The translations under genes were made by a program, and so were the position numbers. Below the pieces are notes generated by a model. That model did not search any database. It was not told where the DNA came from and saw only the letters and a list, made by a program, of their open reading frames with translations. From positions 1 through 64,000 of the forward strand of contig NZ_PIRQ01000004.1 in NCBI RefSeq assembly GCF_003048535.1: 64,000 nt of DNA, written 5' to 3'. Of this stretch, positions 45,183 through 53,952 are shown piece after piece (the first letter of the stretch is position 1; every line of letters starts with the position of its first letter). This stretch comes from Campylobacter concisus (GTDB taxonomy: Bacteria; Campylobacterota; Campylobacteria; Campylobacterales; Campylobacteraceae).

Positions 45183-46690
45183 TTTTCATTCTCCTTTGTC
45201 TCAGTTTTTAGTGGTCTCATCGCTGGGAAGAGAACAACGTCGCGTATTGATTTTTTATCTGTTAAAAGCATCACAAGTCTATCTATGCCTATGCCTTCTC
45301 CTGCAACTGGTGGCATGCCGTATCCTAGGGCCTTTACATAGTCCTCGTCCATCTCGTGTGCCTCGTCATCGCCTGCGTTTTTAGCATCGATTTGCGCTTT
45401 AAAGCGGTTGTATTGATCGACTGGATCGTTTAGCTCATTAAAGCCATTTGCTAGCTCACGACCAGCGATAAATAGCTCAAATCTCTCAGCCACATCAGGA
45501 TTTGCGTCACTTCTTCTTGAAAGTGGACTGATCGAAATCGGATAATCAATAACAAAAGTTGGGTGTATAAGCTTGCTCTCTACATAGTTATCAAATAGCT
45601 CAGCCTGCAAGTGACCAAGATCAAGCTTCTCATTTGCTTCAAGGCCATCAGCTCTTAGTTTTGCTAAAATTTTATCTTTGTCGTTTATGATATTCTCATC
45701 TAGTCCACCGATCTCAACGAGAGCTTTTTTGTAGCTTATTCGCTTAAATGGCTTACTAAAATCAATCTCCATGCCGTCAAAATTTACAACTTTTTCCATA
45801 TCTAGCTTGTCCAAAATGACATTAAAAAGATCCTCTGTAATGCCCATCAGATCATGATAGTTATGATATGCCCAGTAAAACTCTATACTTGTAAACTCGG
45901 GATTATGAGTAAGATCCATACCTTCGTTTCTAAAATTTCTATTCATCTCATAAACAGCCTCAAAGCCACCTACTATAAGGCGTTTGAGGTATAGCTCAGG
46001 TGCGATCCTTAGATATCTCTCAACTCCAAGAGCATTGTGAAAAGTGATAAATGGCTTAGCATTTGCGCCACCTGCTATTGGGTGCAGCATCGGTGTTTCA
46101 ACTTCTAAAAAGCCCTTTTCTTCAAAAAATCTTCTAATCGTACTAATAATCACTGAGCGTCTTTTAAAATCTGCTCTAACTTCAGGGTTCATTATCATGT
46201 CGAGATATCTTTGGCGATATCTTGTCTCAACATCAACTAGACCATGGTACTTCTCAGGAAGTGGACTTATCGACTTTGAAGCAAGGCTAAGCTCGCTTAC
46301 ATGCATAGAAAATTCGCCAGTTTTTGTTATAAATGCATAACCTCTGACATAGACGATATCGCCTATCTCTACGTATTTTTTAACGATTTTAAACCATTCT
46401 GGATCAAGTGTTTTATTACTAAAGTAAATTTGTAAATTTCCATCTTCATCTTCGATATTTGCAAAGACGGCTTTTCCAGCATCACGAATAAGTTTTATTC
46501 TACCTGCAAGACCTACTAGCTGGCCTTCGGCCTTTTTCTCTTCTGTATCATTAATATAGTTAAATTTTAGTCTAAATTTAGAGATATTCATATCTCTTCT
46601 AAGAAAATGCGGATATGGATTAATACCTAAATTTCTTAGTTCGTCTATGCTTTGTAGTCGTTGAATCTCATGTTGGTTGTCAAATATCAC
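45179..46690 (-). CDS. lysS: lysyl-tRNA synthetase (class II)
   Basis: A 503-residue class II synthetase. An N-terminal OB fold binds the anticodon; the catalytic domain shows motif 2 ([20 protein letters not shown]) and motif 3 ([10 protein letters not shown] near residue 472). The start is GTG 46690, one base after the fur stop, with GGAAAGTAAGGT upstream. It overlaps glyA by 4 bases. Confidence 0.98.
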   Translation of the reverse strand: MIFDNQHEIQRLQSIDELRNLGINPYPHFLRRDMNISKFRLKFNYINDTEEKKAEGQLVGLAGRIKLIRDAGKAVFANIEDEDGNLQIYFSNKTLDPEWFKIVKKYVEIGDIVYVRGYAFITKTGEFSMHVSELSLASKSISPLPEKYHGLVDVETRYRQRYLDMIMNPEVRADFKRRSVIISTIRRFFEEKGFLEVETPMLHPIAGGANAKPFITFHNALGVERYLRIAPELYLKRLIVGGFEAVYEMNRNFRNEGMDLTHNPEFTSIEFYWAYHNYHDLMGITEDLFNVILDKLDMEKVVNFDGMEIDFSKPFKRISYKKALVEIGGLDENIINDKDKILAKLRADGLEANEKLDLGHLQAELFDNYVESKLIHPTFVIDYPISISPLSRRSDANPDVAERFELFIAGRELANGFNELNDPVDQYNRFKAQIDAKNAGDDEAHEMDEDYVKALGYGMPPVAGEGIGIDRLVMLLTDKKSIRDVVLFPAMRPLKTETKENEK

Positions 46691-46691
46691 C

Positions 46692-47159
46692 TTACTTTCC
46701 CTTTATATTATTTTTTGAGCATTTTTCACAAATTCCATAAAGCTGCATCATATGGCCAGTTAGTTTAAAACCATGATCTTTTGCGATACTGATTTGTCTT
46801 TTTTCTATCATTGGATCTTCAAATTCTATGATAAGGCCGCACTTTCTGCATATCATATGGTCGTGATGTGGCTTTGTGGCAAGCTCAAATTTTTTGCCTT
46901 GTGAACCAAAGCTGATTGATGTCACCATTTCTGATTCTTCAAGTAGATTTAGTGTTCTATAAACAGTTGCGATACCAATATTTAGCTCAGGGTGCGTTTC
47001 TTTTATAAAAAGATAAAGTCTTTCTGGAGTAAAGTGTTCACCATTGTTGTATAGCGTTTTTAGTAAAATTTCACGCTGTTTCGTGTATTTTAAACCATTG
47101 TCGCGAAGCACTCTTTTGAATTTCTCAAGCAACGCATCATATTCTAAATTTTCTATCAT
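46692..47159 (-). CDS. fur: ferric uptake regulator Fur
   Basis: A 155-residue iron-responsive repressor. The winged helix is residues 10-85; the metal region has HHDHMIC, and two structural zinc pairs CRKC and CEKC are present. It lies in the gatC-cvpA-fur-lysS-glyA operon with no separate promoter that I could see, as in C. jejuni, where fur is driven from upstream housekeeping promoters. It could control fdxA in this window by analogy. Confidence 0.96.
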   Translation of the reverse strand: MIENLEYDALLEKFKRVLRDNGLKYTKQREILLKTLYNNGEHFTPERLYLFIKETHPELNIGIATVYRTLNLLEESEMVTSISFGSQGKKFELATKPHHDHMICRKCGLIIEFEDPMIEKRQISIAKDHGFKLTGHMMQLYGICEKCSKNNIKGK

Positions 47160-47160
47160 C

Positions 47161-47772
47161 TTATTCCCCTTTTGTGATATTAGAGTCGGTATTTACACTA
47201 GCATTTGCATCCATTGAGATAAATGCATCAGTTTTATTTGTATCCATTGGTCTTGCCACTATCTCATCTAACTCACTTTTGATATTTTTAACATCAAGAT
47301 TTGTTATCCATTTGCCAGTTTCTATCAAAACCGGATAAACTTTACTGTTCGCAAAATAAGGAGCAATTATATTATTTAGCGAAGTACCAGATATTGCAGC
47401 AACTACTGCCGAAAATGTTAAGAAAATTTTTCCACTTCCCATAACAAATCCACCAAGTCTATCCAAAAAACCAAGCCCACTTACTGAAACTATTTTTGAT
47501 AAAAATTTACCAACTAGCAAGCAAACTATCCAAAAAACTAGCCAAAGAGAGATAAATGCAACAAACTGTAAAAATGAAGGATTTTCAAATTTATATATAT
47601 TTTTAGTTATAAACTCACCAGATAGATCTGAAAATCTGCTAGCTATAATTAAGCCGCCGATAAGTCCGATAAGTCCGAAAGCTTCTTTGATAAGTCCATT
47701 TAATATGCCTTTTATGCCAAGCATCAAGACAAGAGCAATAATAATAATATCAAACCACGTTACTAAATCCAT
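47161..47772 (-). CDS. CvpA family membrane protein
   Basis: A 203-residue protein with four hydrophobic helices (residues 5-25, 28-46, 68-92 and 104-127) and a soluble tail. [29 protein letters not shown] is the family start. CvpA proteins are linked to colicin V production and envelope integrity, but their activity is unclear. It overlaps the PilT gene by one base (TAATG). Confidence 0.85.
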   Translation of the reverse strand: MDLVTWFDIIIIALVLMLGIKGILNGLIKEAFGLIGLIGGLIIASRFSDLSGEFITKNIYKFENPSFLQFVAFISLWLVFWIVCLLVGKFLSKIVSVSGLGFLDRLGGFVMGSGKIFLTFSAVVAAISGTSLNNIIAPYFANSKVYPVLIETGKWITNLDVKNIKSELDEIVARPMDTNKTDAFISMDANASVNTDSNITKGE

Positions 47773-48911
47773 TATATAGTTCCTATTAAATTTTGAAGTT
47801 CTTGCTGACTAGTTGAATAAGCTAGCGCATTTTCTTTTGTAATCTTACCCTCTTTTAGTACTTTCATCAAAGCCTGAGTTTGCGTACTCATACCAGTTTG
47901 TTGTTGATTTAGCTGCATCTGAGAGTAAATTTGATGTATTTTGTTTTCACGTATCAAGTTTGAGATAGCCATATTGTTTATTAAAATTTCATGCACCGCG
48001 CACCTTCCACCGCCTATCTTTGGGATTAGACTTTGTGAAACGACAGCGGTTAGCGAAACACTAAGCATATTTCTTACTTGTAATTGCTCACTTCCATCGA
48101 AACTATCAACGATCCTATTTATAGTTTGAATGGCTGAATTTGTGTGAAGCGTACCAAAGACTAAGTGTCCAGTCTCAGCCGCCGTAATAGCCGTTGAAAT
48201 CGTCTCTCTATCTCTCATCTCGCCCACAAGTATGATATCTGGGTCTTCACGAACCGCAGATTTTAAGGCCCTTGAGTAAGAAGTTGCGTCAGTGCCGATA
48301 TTTCTATGAGAAAATAGAGCTTTTTTATTATTATGCACAAACTCGACTGGATCCTCAATTGTAATAATATGCTTTCTATAATTTAAATTTATCTCATTAA
48401 GCATGGCTGCAAGAGTTGTTGATTTACCACTTCCTGTCGGTCCAGTAACCAAAATAAGACCTTTTTCACGCTTAATAATATGCTTAAAAATTTGTGGGGC
48501 ATTTAACTCATAAAGAGATGGGATATTGATTGGGATTATACGAAAAGCGGCAGCTAAATCGCCATTCATGGTATAGTAATAGTTGCCACGAAAGCGGCCA
48601 ATATCTGGAAGCTCAATCGCAAAGTCAAGCTCTTTATTATTCTCAAGTTCACTTTTTTGTTCATCAGTAATCAAAGCAAAACATAAATTCTCTATATCCT
48701 TGCCACTTAATATGCCAAAATTAATGGGCTTTAAAGCACCGTCTACTCTTATTTGCGGCTCGGATCTTGAAACAAGGTGAAGATCGCTTGCCTTATCACT
48801 CACAACAGTTTTTAAAAGTGTTTTTATATCGCCAGCAAGATTATTAAGGTTATTATCTTCTGGTATTTTTATACTTAAATTCTTTGCCTGAAGCTGTTCA
48901 ATTAGATCCAT
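47772..48911 (-). CDS. pilT: PilT-type twitching motility ATPase
   Basis: A 379-residue secretion ATPase of the PilT/PilU family, which retracts type IVa pili. After a PAS-like N-terminal domain (DKASDLHLVSRSEP) come Walker A GPTGSGKST near residue 154, the Asp and His boxes, Walker B DIILVGEMRD and the AIRNLIRE-like AISNLIRE near the C-terminus. No pilin or other pilus genes lie nearby; it sits inside a translation operon between gatC and cvpA. PilT is absent from C. jejuni as far as I recall. Confidence 0.87.
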   Translation of the reverse strand: MDLIEQLQAKNLSIKIPEDNNLNNLAGDIKTLLKTVVSDKASDLHLVSRSEPQIRVDGALKPINFGILSGKDIENLCFALITDEQKSELENNKELDFAIELPDIGRFRGNYYYTMNGDLAAAFRIIPINIPSLYELNAPQIFKHIIKREKGLILVTGPTGSGKSTTLAAMLNEINLNYRKHIITIEDPVEFVHNNKKALFSHRNIGTDATSYSRALKSAVREDPDIILVGEMRDRETISTAITAAETGHLVFGTLHTNSAIQTINRIVDSFDGSEQLQVRNMLSVSLTAVVSQSLIPKIGGGRCAVHEILINNMAISNLIRENKIHQIYSQMQLNQQQTGMSTQTQALMKVLKEGKITKENALAYSTSQQELQNLIGTI

Positions 48912-48921
48912 ATTTTTACCA

Positions 48922-49209
48922 TTATTCTATTATTTTTGGTACAGCAAAAAAATGCCCTTCACGTGAAGGAGCGTACTTTAAGATCGTATCAATCACATCA
49001 CTTGGCCTTGGCTCATCTTCTCTTAAAGGTGTGCCACCTTTTATAGAGCTAACTACAGCTTCATCGCTGCTTAGATCAAGTTCATTTAAAATATCAACAA
49101 AAGATACAATCTCGCTTAGTTGTTTTTTTACTTCTTCTCTTTTTTCATCACTGATTTGTAAGGCAGAAAGTTTTTCTAGTTTATTTAAAAGAATATCATC
49201 TATTTGCAT
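48922..49209 (-). CDS. gatC: aspartyl/glutamyl-tRNA amidotransferase subunit C
   Basis: A 95-residue subunit that stabilises the GatCAB amidotransferase used to make Gln-tRNA and Asn-tRNA from mischarged tRNA. LLNKLEKLSALQISDEKREEV at the start and LREDEPRPSDV near the middle are family marks. It begins the leftward operon; gatA and gatB are not in the window. Confidence 0.94.
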   Translation of the reverse strand: MQIDDILLNKLEKLSALQISDEKREEVKKQLSEIVSFVDILNELDLSSDEAVVSSIKGGTPLREDEPRPSDVIDTILKYAPSREGHFFAVPKIIE

Positions 49210-49242
49210 TATATAAATAACCTTATTAATTAATTTTGAGCC

Positions 49243-49248
49243 ATTATA
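49243..49248 (-). promoter_or_regulatory. -10 box for the gatC to aroE operon
   Basis: The minus strand reads GTGATATAATGGC, a perfect TATAAT 33 bases before gatC. It is probably the main promoter of the eight-gene operon. Confidence 0.65.
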
Positions 49249-49293
49249 TCACATTCAAGCTTTAATTTTGGGATAGTTTTAATTTAATTATGT

Positions 49294-49299
49294 TAAAAT
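49294..49299 (+). promoter_or_regulatory. -10 box for the 49.3-52.5 kb operon
   Basis: TATGTTAAAATCTGCG carries TAAAAT, 38 bases before the TTG start; it faces away from the gatC promoter. Confidence 0.5.
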
Positions 49300-49336
49300 C
49301 TGCGAATTAAAATTTTTTAAAAACAAAGGAAAAGCG

Positions 49337-49900
49337 TTGGCTATAAAAGAAGATCTAACACAGATAAAACAAGAGATTGGTGCTCAAGAACAGTTTTTAG
49401 AAAGCATGATCAAAGGTGAGCGTTTCTTTAGAAAGTATAAAAAATTTATGATAATTGCCATTATTGTTGCCGTCATTGCAATTATTGGATTTTATTCGAA
49501 CAAAATAATAAATGATAATAGAATTGAAGATGCAAATTTGGCTTACTCAAAGCTCATTTTAAATCCAAACGATGCAAATGCCTTAAGCATTTTAAAAGAA
49601 AAAGAACCAAATTTATATGCACTTTTTTCACTTCAGCAAAAGCTTGATAAAAATGAGACAAATGGCATTAGTGAACTTGCAAATTTAAAAGTAAATCCTA
49701 TAGTAAAAGATATCATTCTTTCACAAAATGGTAATGCAAACACTCAGATTTTAAGCGAATATAGCACACTTTTAAAAGGTTTTGAGCTTTTAAAACAAAA
49801 CAAAATCAAAGAAGCAAATGATGAGTTTAATAAAATTTCACTCGACTCTCAACTTCAAACTTTAGTTAAAAATTTAAAACACTATCAGGGAATAAAATAA
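49337..49900 (+). CDS. hypothetical membrane-anchored protein, YfgM/tetratricopeptide-like
   Basis: A 187-residue protein with a cytoplasmic start, a single membrane helix at residues 37-57 and a helical C-terminal region. The order matches the anchored YfgM/Tpr-like layout, although I see no clear TPR consensus. The start is TTG 49337 after AAAGGAAAAG. It is followed by a propeller lipoprotein gene with a one-base overlap, which resembles the YfgM-BamB gene order of other proteobacteria. C. jejuni has a similar gene at this place. Confidence 0.7.
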   Translation: MAIKEDLTQIKQEIGAQEQFLESMIKGERFFRKYKKFMIIAIIVAVIAIIGFYSNKIINDNRIEDANLAYSKLILNPNDANALSILKEKEPNLYALFSLQQKLDKNETNGISELANLKVNPIVKDIILSQNGNANTQILSEYSTLLKGFELLKQNKIKEANDEFNKISLDSQLQTLVKNLKHYQGIK

Positions 49901-50907
49901 TGAAAAAAATTACTCTTTTCTTGGCTTTTGCCTTGGCCTTAGTTTTAAGTGGATGTGGCACAAAAAGACAATATTTCGAGCCAGCTCAAACCTCTGGCAA
50001 AATTTCTTTGTCAAAAGATATGCCATCTTATATCAAATCAGCAAATGCAAATGGTGCCACTCTTGATAACGGCAATATTATCACCAAAAACGGCCTAAAT
50101 ACAAACATTAAGTTGCCTGAAAATTTTAATTTCTTAAATGAAAACAACGGCTTTATCATTTCAGCTAGTATAAATGGCGATCTAAATGTGACAGATCCTA
50201 GCGGACACAGCGTTTATAGTAATAAATTTCCAACAGCAATCGTTGCTGCTTCTCTTGACCAAAACCTATTAGCAGCTATTAGCGCGGCAAACCACATCTA
50301 TCTAATAGACATAAATACCGCAACAACAATAATGGAATATAGCTCGTCTAATATAGCAGCAGTTGATTCAAGGATCGTAGCGCCATTTTTTATGAGCTCG
50401 CTTATCGTTTATCCGGCATTAGATGGCAAAATTTATATAGTACAAAAAGAGACTGGTAGAATTTTACGTGACGTGGTCGTAAGTTCTGAAAATTTCTTTA
50501 ATAACATCATATTCTTAGGCGTTGAGGGCGATAATCTAATTGCAGCAACAGCGAAAAAACTAATCGTCATTAACCCAAGTCAAACGGTTTATTATGACGG
50601 CGAGATCAAAGATGTACTAGTTAATAACGATGAAATTTATATCTTTAAAAAAGATGGTACGATCGTAAGAACAAATCTTATGTTAAAAGAGCAAAATAAA
50701 GTAAATTTCAAATTTGCCATCTTCTCAGCAGCTACTATTATCAATAATAAGCTTTACGTAATCGAAAAAACAGGCTACGTTATAAAAACAAATTTAGACC
50801 TCAGTGGAGCTGAAATTTATGAATTTAGCGATGAGATAAAAGATAAAAGCTTTATGGGCAATGGTGCCTTTTATTATGATAATGAACTTGTTAATTTAGG
50901 GCAATGA
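49900..50907 (+). CDS. putative outer-membrane lipoprotein with beta-propeller repeats
   Basis: A 335-residue lipoprotein: the signal MKKITLFLAFALALVLSGC has a clear lipobox, LSGC, with the lipidated Cys at residue 19. The body has repeated beta-strand units ending in GDN, DGKIY and NNKLYV, as in PQQ-like propellers such as BamB, but I see no strict PQQ motif. It overlaps its neighbours by 1 and 4 bases. A role in outer-membrane assembly is an inference from the layout. Confidence 0.75.
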   Translation: MKKITLFLAFALALVLSGCGTKRQYFEPAQTSGKISLSKDMPSYIKSANANGATLDNGNIITKNGLNTNIKLPENFNFLNENNGFIISASINGDLNVTDPSGHSVYSNKFPTAIVAASLDQNLLAAISAANHIYLIDINTATTIMEYSSSNIAAVDSRIVAPFFMSSLIVYPALDGKIYIVQKETGRILRDVVVSSENFFNNIIFLGVEGDNLIAATAKKLIVINPSQTVYYDGEIKDVLVNNDEIYIFKKDGTIVRTNLMLKEQNKVNFKFAIFSAATIINNKLYVIEKTGYVIKTNLDLSGAEIYEFSDEIKDKSFMGNGAFYYDNELVNLGQ

Positions 50908-51236
50908 ACCAAAAAATTTGGGAGCTTTTTGAAGCCAAAAAAATCCTTTTAAAAGATATCAAAGCACTTAATACAAGTGAATTTAGCACAAAAAAGACGC
51001 TTGATATCTTTTGGGGAGTGGACAATAAGAGCTTTTACAATCTTGTCTTTTTAAGAACAGCAAAAAGTAGATTACTACGCAAAGAGGCTTTGGAGCTTGA
51101 AGAAATTTCTAAAAAAATAGAGATAAAATTCCAAACAAGCCTAAGAAAAAAAACTATATTTTATAGCTCAGAAATTTGCTCTAAGGCCTTAAAAGAGCTA
51201 CAAGACAATAATTGGCGATGTTATGATTTTGTGTAA
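50904..51236 (+). CDS. conserved hypothetical protein
   Basis: I do not recognise this 110-residue protein. It is basic and mainly helical with no signal peptide. It overlaps the lipoprotein gene by 4 bases and coaX by 14 bases, so it belongs to the same operon, and a gene of this size is found at the same place in C. jejuni as I recall. Confidence 0.65.
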   Translation: MNQKIWELFEAKKILLKDIKALNTSEFSTKKTLDIFWGVDNKSFYNLVFLRTAKSRLLRKEALELEEISKKIEIKFQTSLRKKTIFYSSEICSKALKELQDNNWRCYDFV

Positions 51237-51852
51237 TATAGGCAATACAAATGCTACATTTTTAGAAGATGGCAAAATCTCACGTATGAAAATTTCTGAG
51301 TTTAAAAGCTATAAGCCAGAAAAAAAAGTATATTTTATATCCGTAAATGATGAAATTTTAAATCTTTTAAAAGATGATAAAATGTTTGTAAATTTAGAAC
51401 CATTTTTTACTATTGATACGATATATCAAGGTCTAGGAGTAGATAGAATCGCAGCATGTTACTCTATAAATAATGGCGTAATCGTTGATGCTGGAAGTGC
51501 CATAACGGTTGACATTATGGCAAATTCTATTCACCTTGGAGGATATATCTTGCCAGGCATCTCAAGTATGCTAAATGCCTATAAAAGCATCTCGCCACGA
51601 CTTGATATCACTATAAATTCGCAAATTGACATAGATGCCCTACCACAAAAAACAGCCGATGCTGTGAGTTATGGCATTATTAAACCAATAATAACTCTAC
51701 TAGATAAACTAGCCGGTGACAAAAAAGTATATTTTACTGGTGGAGATGGCGACTTTTTATCAAAATTTTTTAAAAATGCTATTTGCGACAAGATGCTAGT
51801 TTTTCGTGCCATGCAAAAGCTAATAACTGAAAAGAAAGATATGATAATATGA
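51223..51852 (+). CDS. coaX: type III pantothenate kinase
   Basis: A 209-residue kinase for the first step of coenzyme A synthesis. The phosphate loop ILCNIGNTNATF is at residues 2-13, GVDRIAACYSI near residue 72, and the catalytic VDAGSAITVDIM near residue 87. It is shorter than typical CoaX (about 250) but has all the motifs. It overlaps hisG by 4 bases. Confidence 0.9.
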   Translation: MILCNIGNTNATFLEDGKISRMKISEFKSYKPEKKVYFISVNDEILNLLKDDKMFVNLEPFFTIDTIYQGLGVDRIAACYSINNGVIVDAGSAITVDIMANSIHLGGYILPGISSMLNAYKSISPRLDITINSQIDIDALPQKTADAVSYGIIKPIITLLDKLAGDKKVYFTGGDGDFLSKFFKNAICDKMLVFRAMQKLITEKKDMII

Positions 51853-52457
51853 TAACAGTAGCACTACCAAAGGGAAGAATAGCCGAGGCAACACTAGAAA
51901 TTTTTAGAAAAATTTTTGGTTCAAGTTTTTTATTTGAAGATAGAAAGTTAATCCTTGAAGAAGGAAATTTTAGATTTTTAATGGTTCGCAACCAAGATAT
52001 CCCAACTTATGTCACAGAAGGTGCAGCTGATATTGGTGTGGTGGGACTTGACGTACTTGAAGAGCACAAGCCAAATGTTGTAAGGTTGCTAGATTTGAAA
52101 ATCGGACAGTGTAAAGTTTGTATTGGCATAAAAAATGACTCTGAATTAGATCTAAGCCAGCCAGAGCTAAAAATAGCTACAAAAATGCCAAATATAACAA
52201 GAAATTATTTTACGAAACAAGCCGTAGCTGTAAAGATCATCAAGCTTTATGGCTCGATCGAACTTGCACCACTAGTTGGCTTAAGCGATGCGATAGTTGA
52301 TGTCGTTGAGACTGGCTCGACTATGAAACAAAATGGACTAAAGATCGCTGGTGATATCATGCAAAGCTCAGCTTATCTAATAGCAAATAAAAATAGTTTT
52401 ATCATTAAAAAAGATGAGATTTTAGAACTTTACAAAAAAATCAAAGAAGAAATTTAA
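51849..52457 (+). CDS. hisG: ATP phosphoribosyltransferase, short form
   Basis: A 202-residue HisG that catalyses the first step of histidine synthesis. ITVALPKGRI at the start and the DAIVDVVETGSTMKQNGL phosphate-binding loop are typical. It lacks the C-terminal regulatory domain of long HisG, so it is the short form, which is normally active and feedback-controlled only with HisZ. No hisZ is in the window. C. jejuni has the long form as far as I recall. It ends the operon. Confidence 0.93.
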   Translation: MITVALPKGRIAEATLEIFRKIFGSSFLFEDRKLILEEGNFRFLMVRNQDIPTYVTEGAADIGVVGLDVLEEHKPNVVRLLDLKIGQCKVCIGIKNDSELDLSQPELKIATKMPNITRNYFTKQAVAVKIIKLYGSIELAPLVGLSDAIVDVVETGSTMKQNGLKIAGDIMQSSAYLIANKNSFIIKKDEILELYKKIKEEI

Positions 52458-52499
52458 AGTCCTTCTTTCTTATCATAAAGTACAAAATTTCTCTAATTA

Positions 52500-53143
52500 T
52501 AAAGTCCGACTATTCGCTTATAAATTCTTTTGGAATAACGTAGTAGTAGCTATTGGCGCATCTTAGTACTTAGCAACACAAATTTAATCACGAGAGATTA
52601 TTATTTAATCGAATTTTAGTCTATTGTTAATTTATCTTAATAGAATTAGTACTGACATACCAAAGAGCGATCTAAATATTACAAAGATAGTAGTTTCTGA
52701 CGAGCTAAGAGCTAAGCATAAGCTAAAGCCTCATTACGAATATCTAAGCTTTGATTGCATTGATTGCCATCAAAATCAAGGCGATAATCCTAGCAAATTG
52801 ACGATGGCTGCACTAGCTGCCATACAAATATGATAGGTAGCAATAAAATATCAGCACAAGCTCAAAAGATGCACGCCCACTATAAAAACTTCTTGGCAGT
52901 GGTAAAGAGCTAAAATGTGTAAGCTACCACTATGATGCAGGATATAGCGCTGGCTTTAGAATTTACCTTGAATATTGGAAGCCAACATATAAAAATTATG
53001 AGAAGAAGATGCTAGAGTAAAAAATCAATGTTAAGAAAAAATTCTTCAAAGATGAATATAAACCTACAAAAGAGGAAGAGGAATTTTTAAAACAAAAAAT
53101 CGATAAAGACGCTCAAAAACCAGCTGGCGGTATGGCTGGATAA
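52500..53143 (+). pseudogene. multihaem c-type cytochrome pseudogene (NapC/NrfH-like)
   Basis: The stretch keeps the outline of one protein across three frames. Haem motif CIDCH (52756-52770) is in frame 1, CTSCH (52809-52823) in frame 3, and CVSYH (52916-52930), a CxxCH whose second Cys is now Tyr, in frame 2. An in-frame stop at 53018-53020 replaces what is probably Gln, and the tail then runs to 53143. A degraded membrane helix (VVVAIGA near 52536) with several stops precedes it. It resembles NapC/NirT/NrfH quinol dehydrogenases, but the exact family is inferred. It cannot make a functional protein. Confidence 0.8.
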
Positions 53144-53162
53144 GTATAAACTTTCTATTATT

Positions 53163-53185
53163 AGGCAAGCAATTTAAGCTTGCCT
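53163..53185 (+). terminator. hairpin after the cytochrome pseudogene
   Basis: An 8-bp stem (AGGCAAGC with GCTTGCCT) and 7-base loop, 19 bases after the pseudogene end. The preserved terminator supports recent decay. Confidence 0.5.
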
Positions 53186-53307
53186 GATTCTGCTTCTTGT
53201 GTAAAGCTTTTTAATATAAATTTATATTATAAAAATATAGACAAATCTAACTGACTAAATTTATAAACATGCTAAAAGATAAAATAATAAATTTTAATTT
53301 TTAAAAT

Positions 53308-53952
53308 TTAAGAAATTTGCACAAGCTCTTTGTTCTCGAGTTTGTATGAGTTGTCGCATTTAGCTGCTAGATCGTTGTCATGAGTAACTAGCACAAGGGC
53401 AGCGCTATTTTCATTTACATAGTCAAATAAAACTTGCATCACTTCATTTGCTGTTTGTTTGTCAAGGTTACCCGTTGGCTCGTCTGCAAAGATGATCTTT
53501 GGCTTTTTGGTAAGCACTCTAGCGATACTAACGCGTTGCTGCTGACCACCGCTTAGCTCACCAACTTTTTGATTTATCACATTTAAAATTTTAAGCGATG
53601 CAAGATCATTTTTTTCTATATTTTCACCAGATAAGATACTAGCAAGCTCGATATTTTCGTAAGCACTAAAGCCTTTAAAAAGGTAGTGTGACTGGAAAAT
53701 AATGCCAAAATGAAGCCTTCTAATGGCCAAAAGCTCGTTTTGAGAAAGCTCATAGATCAATCTATCTTGATAGATGACCTCACCAAAATTTGGTTTTAAA
53801 AGTGTTGAAAGTATGTGTAAAAGCGTTGATTTGCCACAACCGCTAACGCCGGTTATCGCGATGCTTTGTTTTTGATTGAGAGTTAAATTTATATTATTAA
53901 AGAGCGTATAATCATACGCAAAGCCTAGATTAGACGCTCTTAAAATTTCCAT
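53308..53952 (-). CDS. ABC transporter ATP-binding protein, LolD/FtsE-like
   Basis: A 214-residue ABC ATPase. Walker A is GVSGCGKST near residue 34, the signature LSGGQQQRV near residue 134 and Walker B IIFADEPTGN near residue 153. The size and sequence match the LolD/MacB/FtsE group, which drive extraction of lipoproteins or mechanical work at the membrane. No permease gene is adjacent. It starts one base from the end of tsf, an order also found in C. jejuni. Confidence 0.87.
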   Translation of the reverse strand: MEILRASNLGFAYDYTLFNNINLTLNQKQSIAITGVSGCGKSTLLHILSTLLKPNFGEVIYQDRLIYELSQNELLAIRRLHFGIIFQSHYLFKGFSAYENIELASILSGENIEKNDLASLKILNVINQKVGELSGGQQQRVSIARVLTKKPKIIFADEPTGNLDKQTANEVMQVLFDYVNENSAALVLVTHDNDLAAKCDNSYKLENKELVQIS

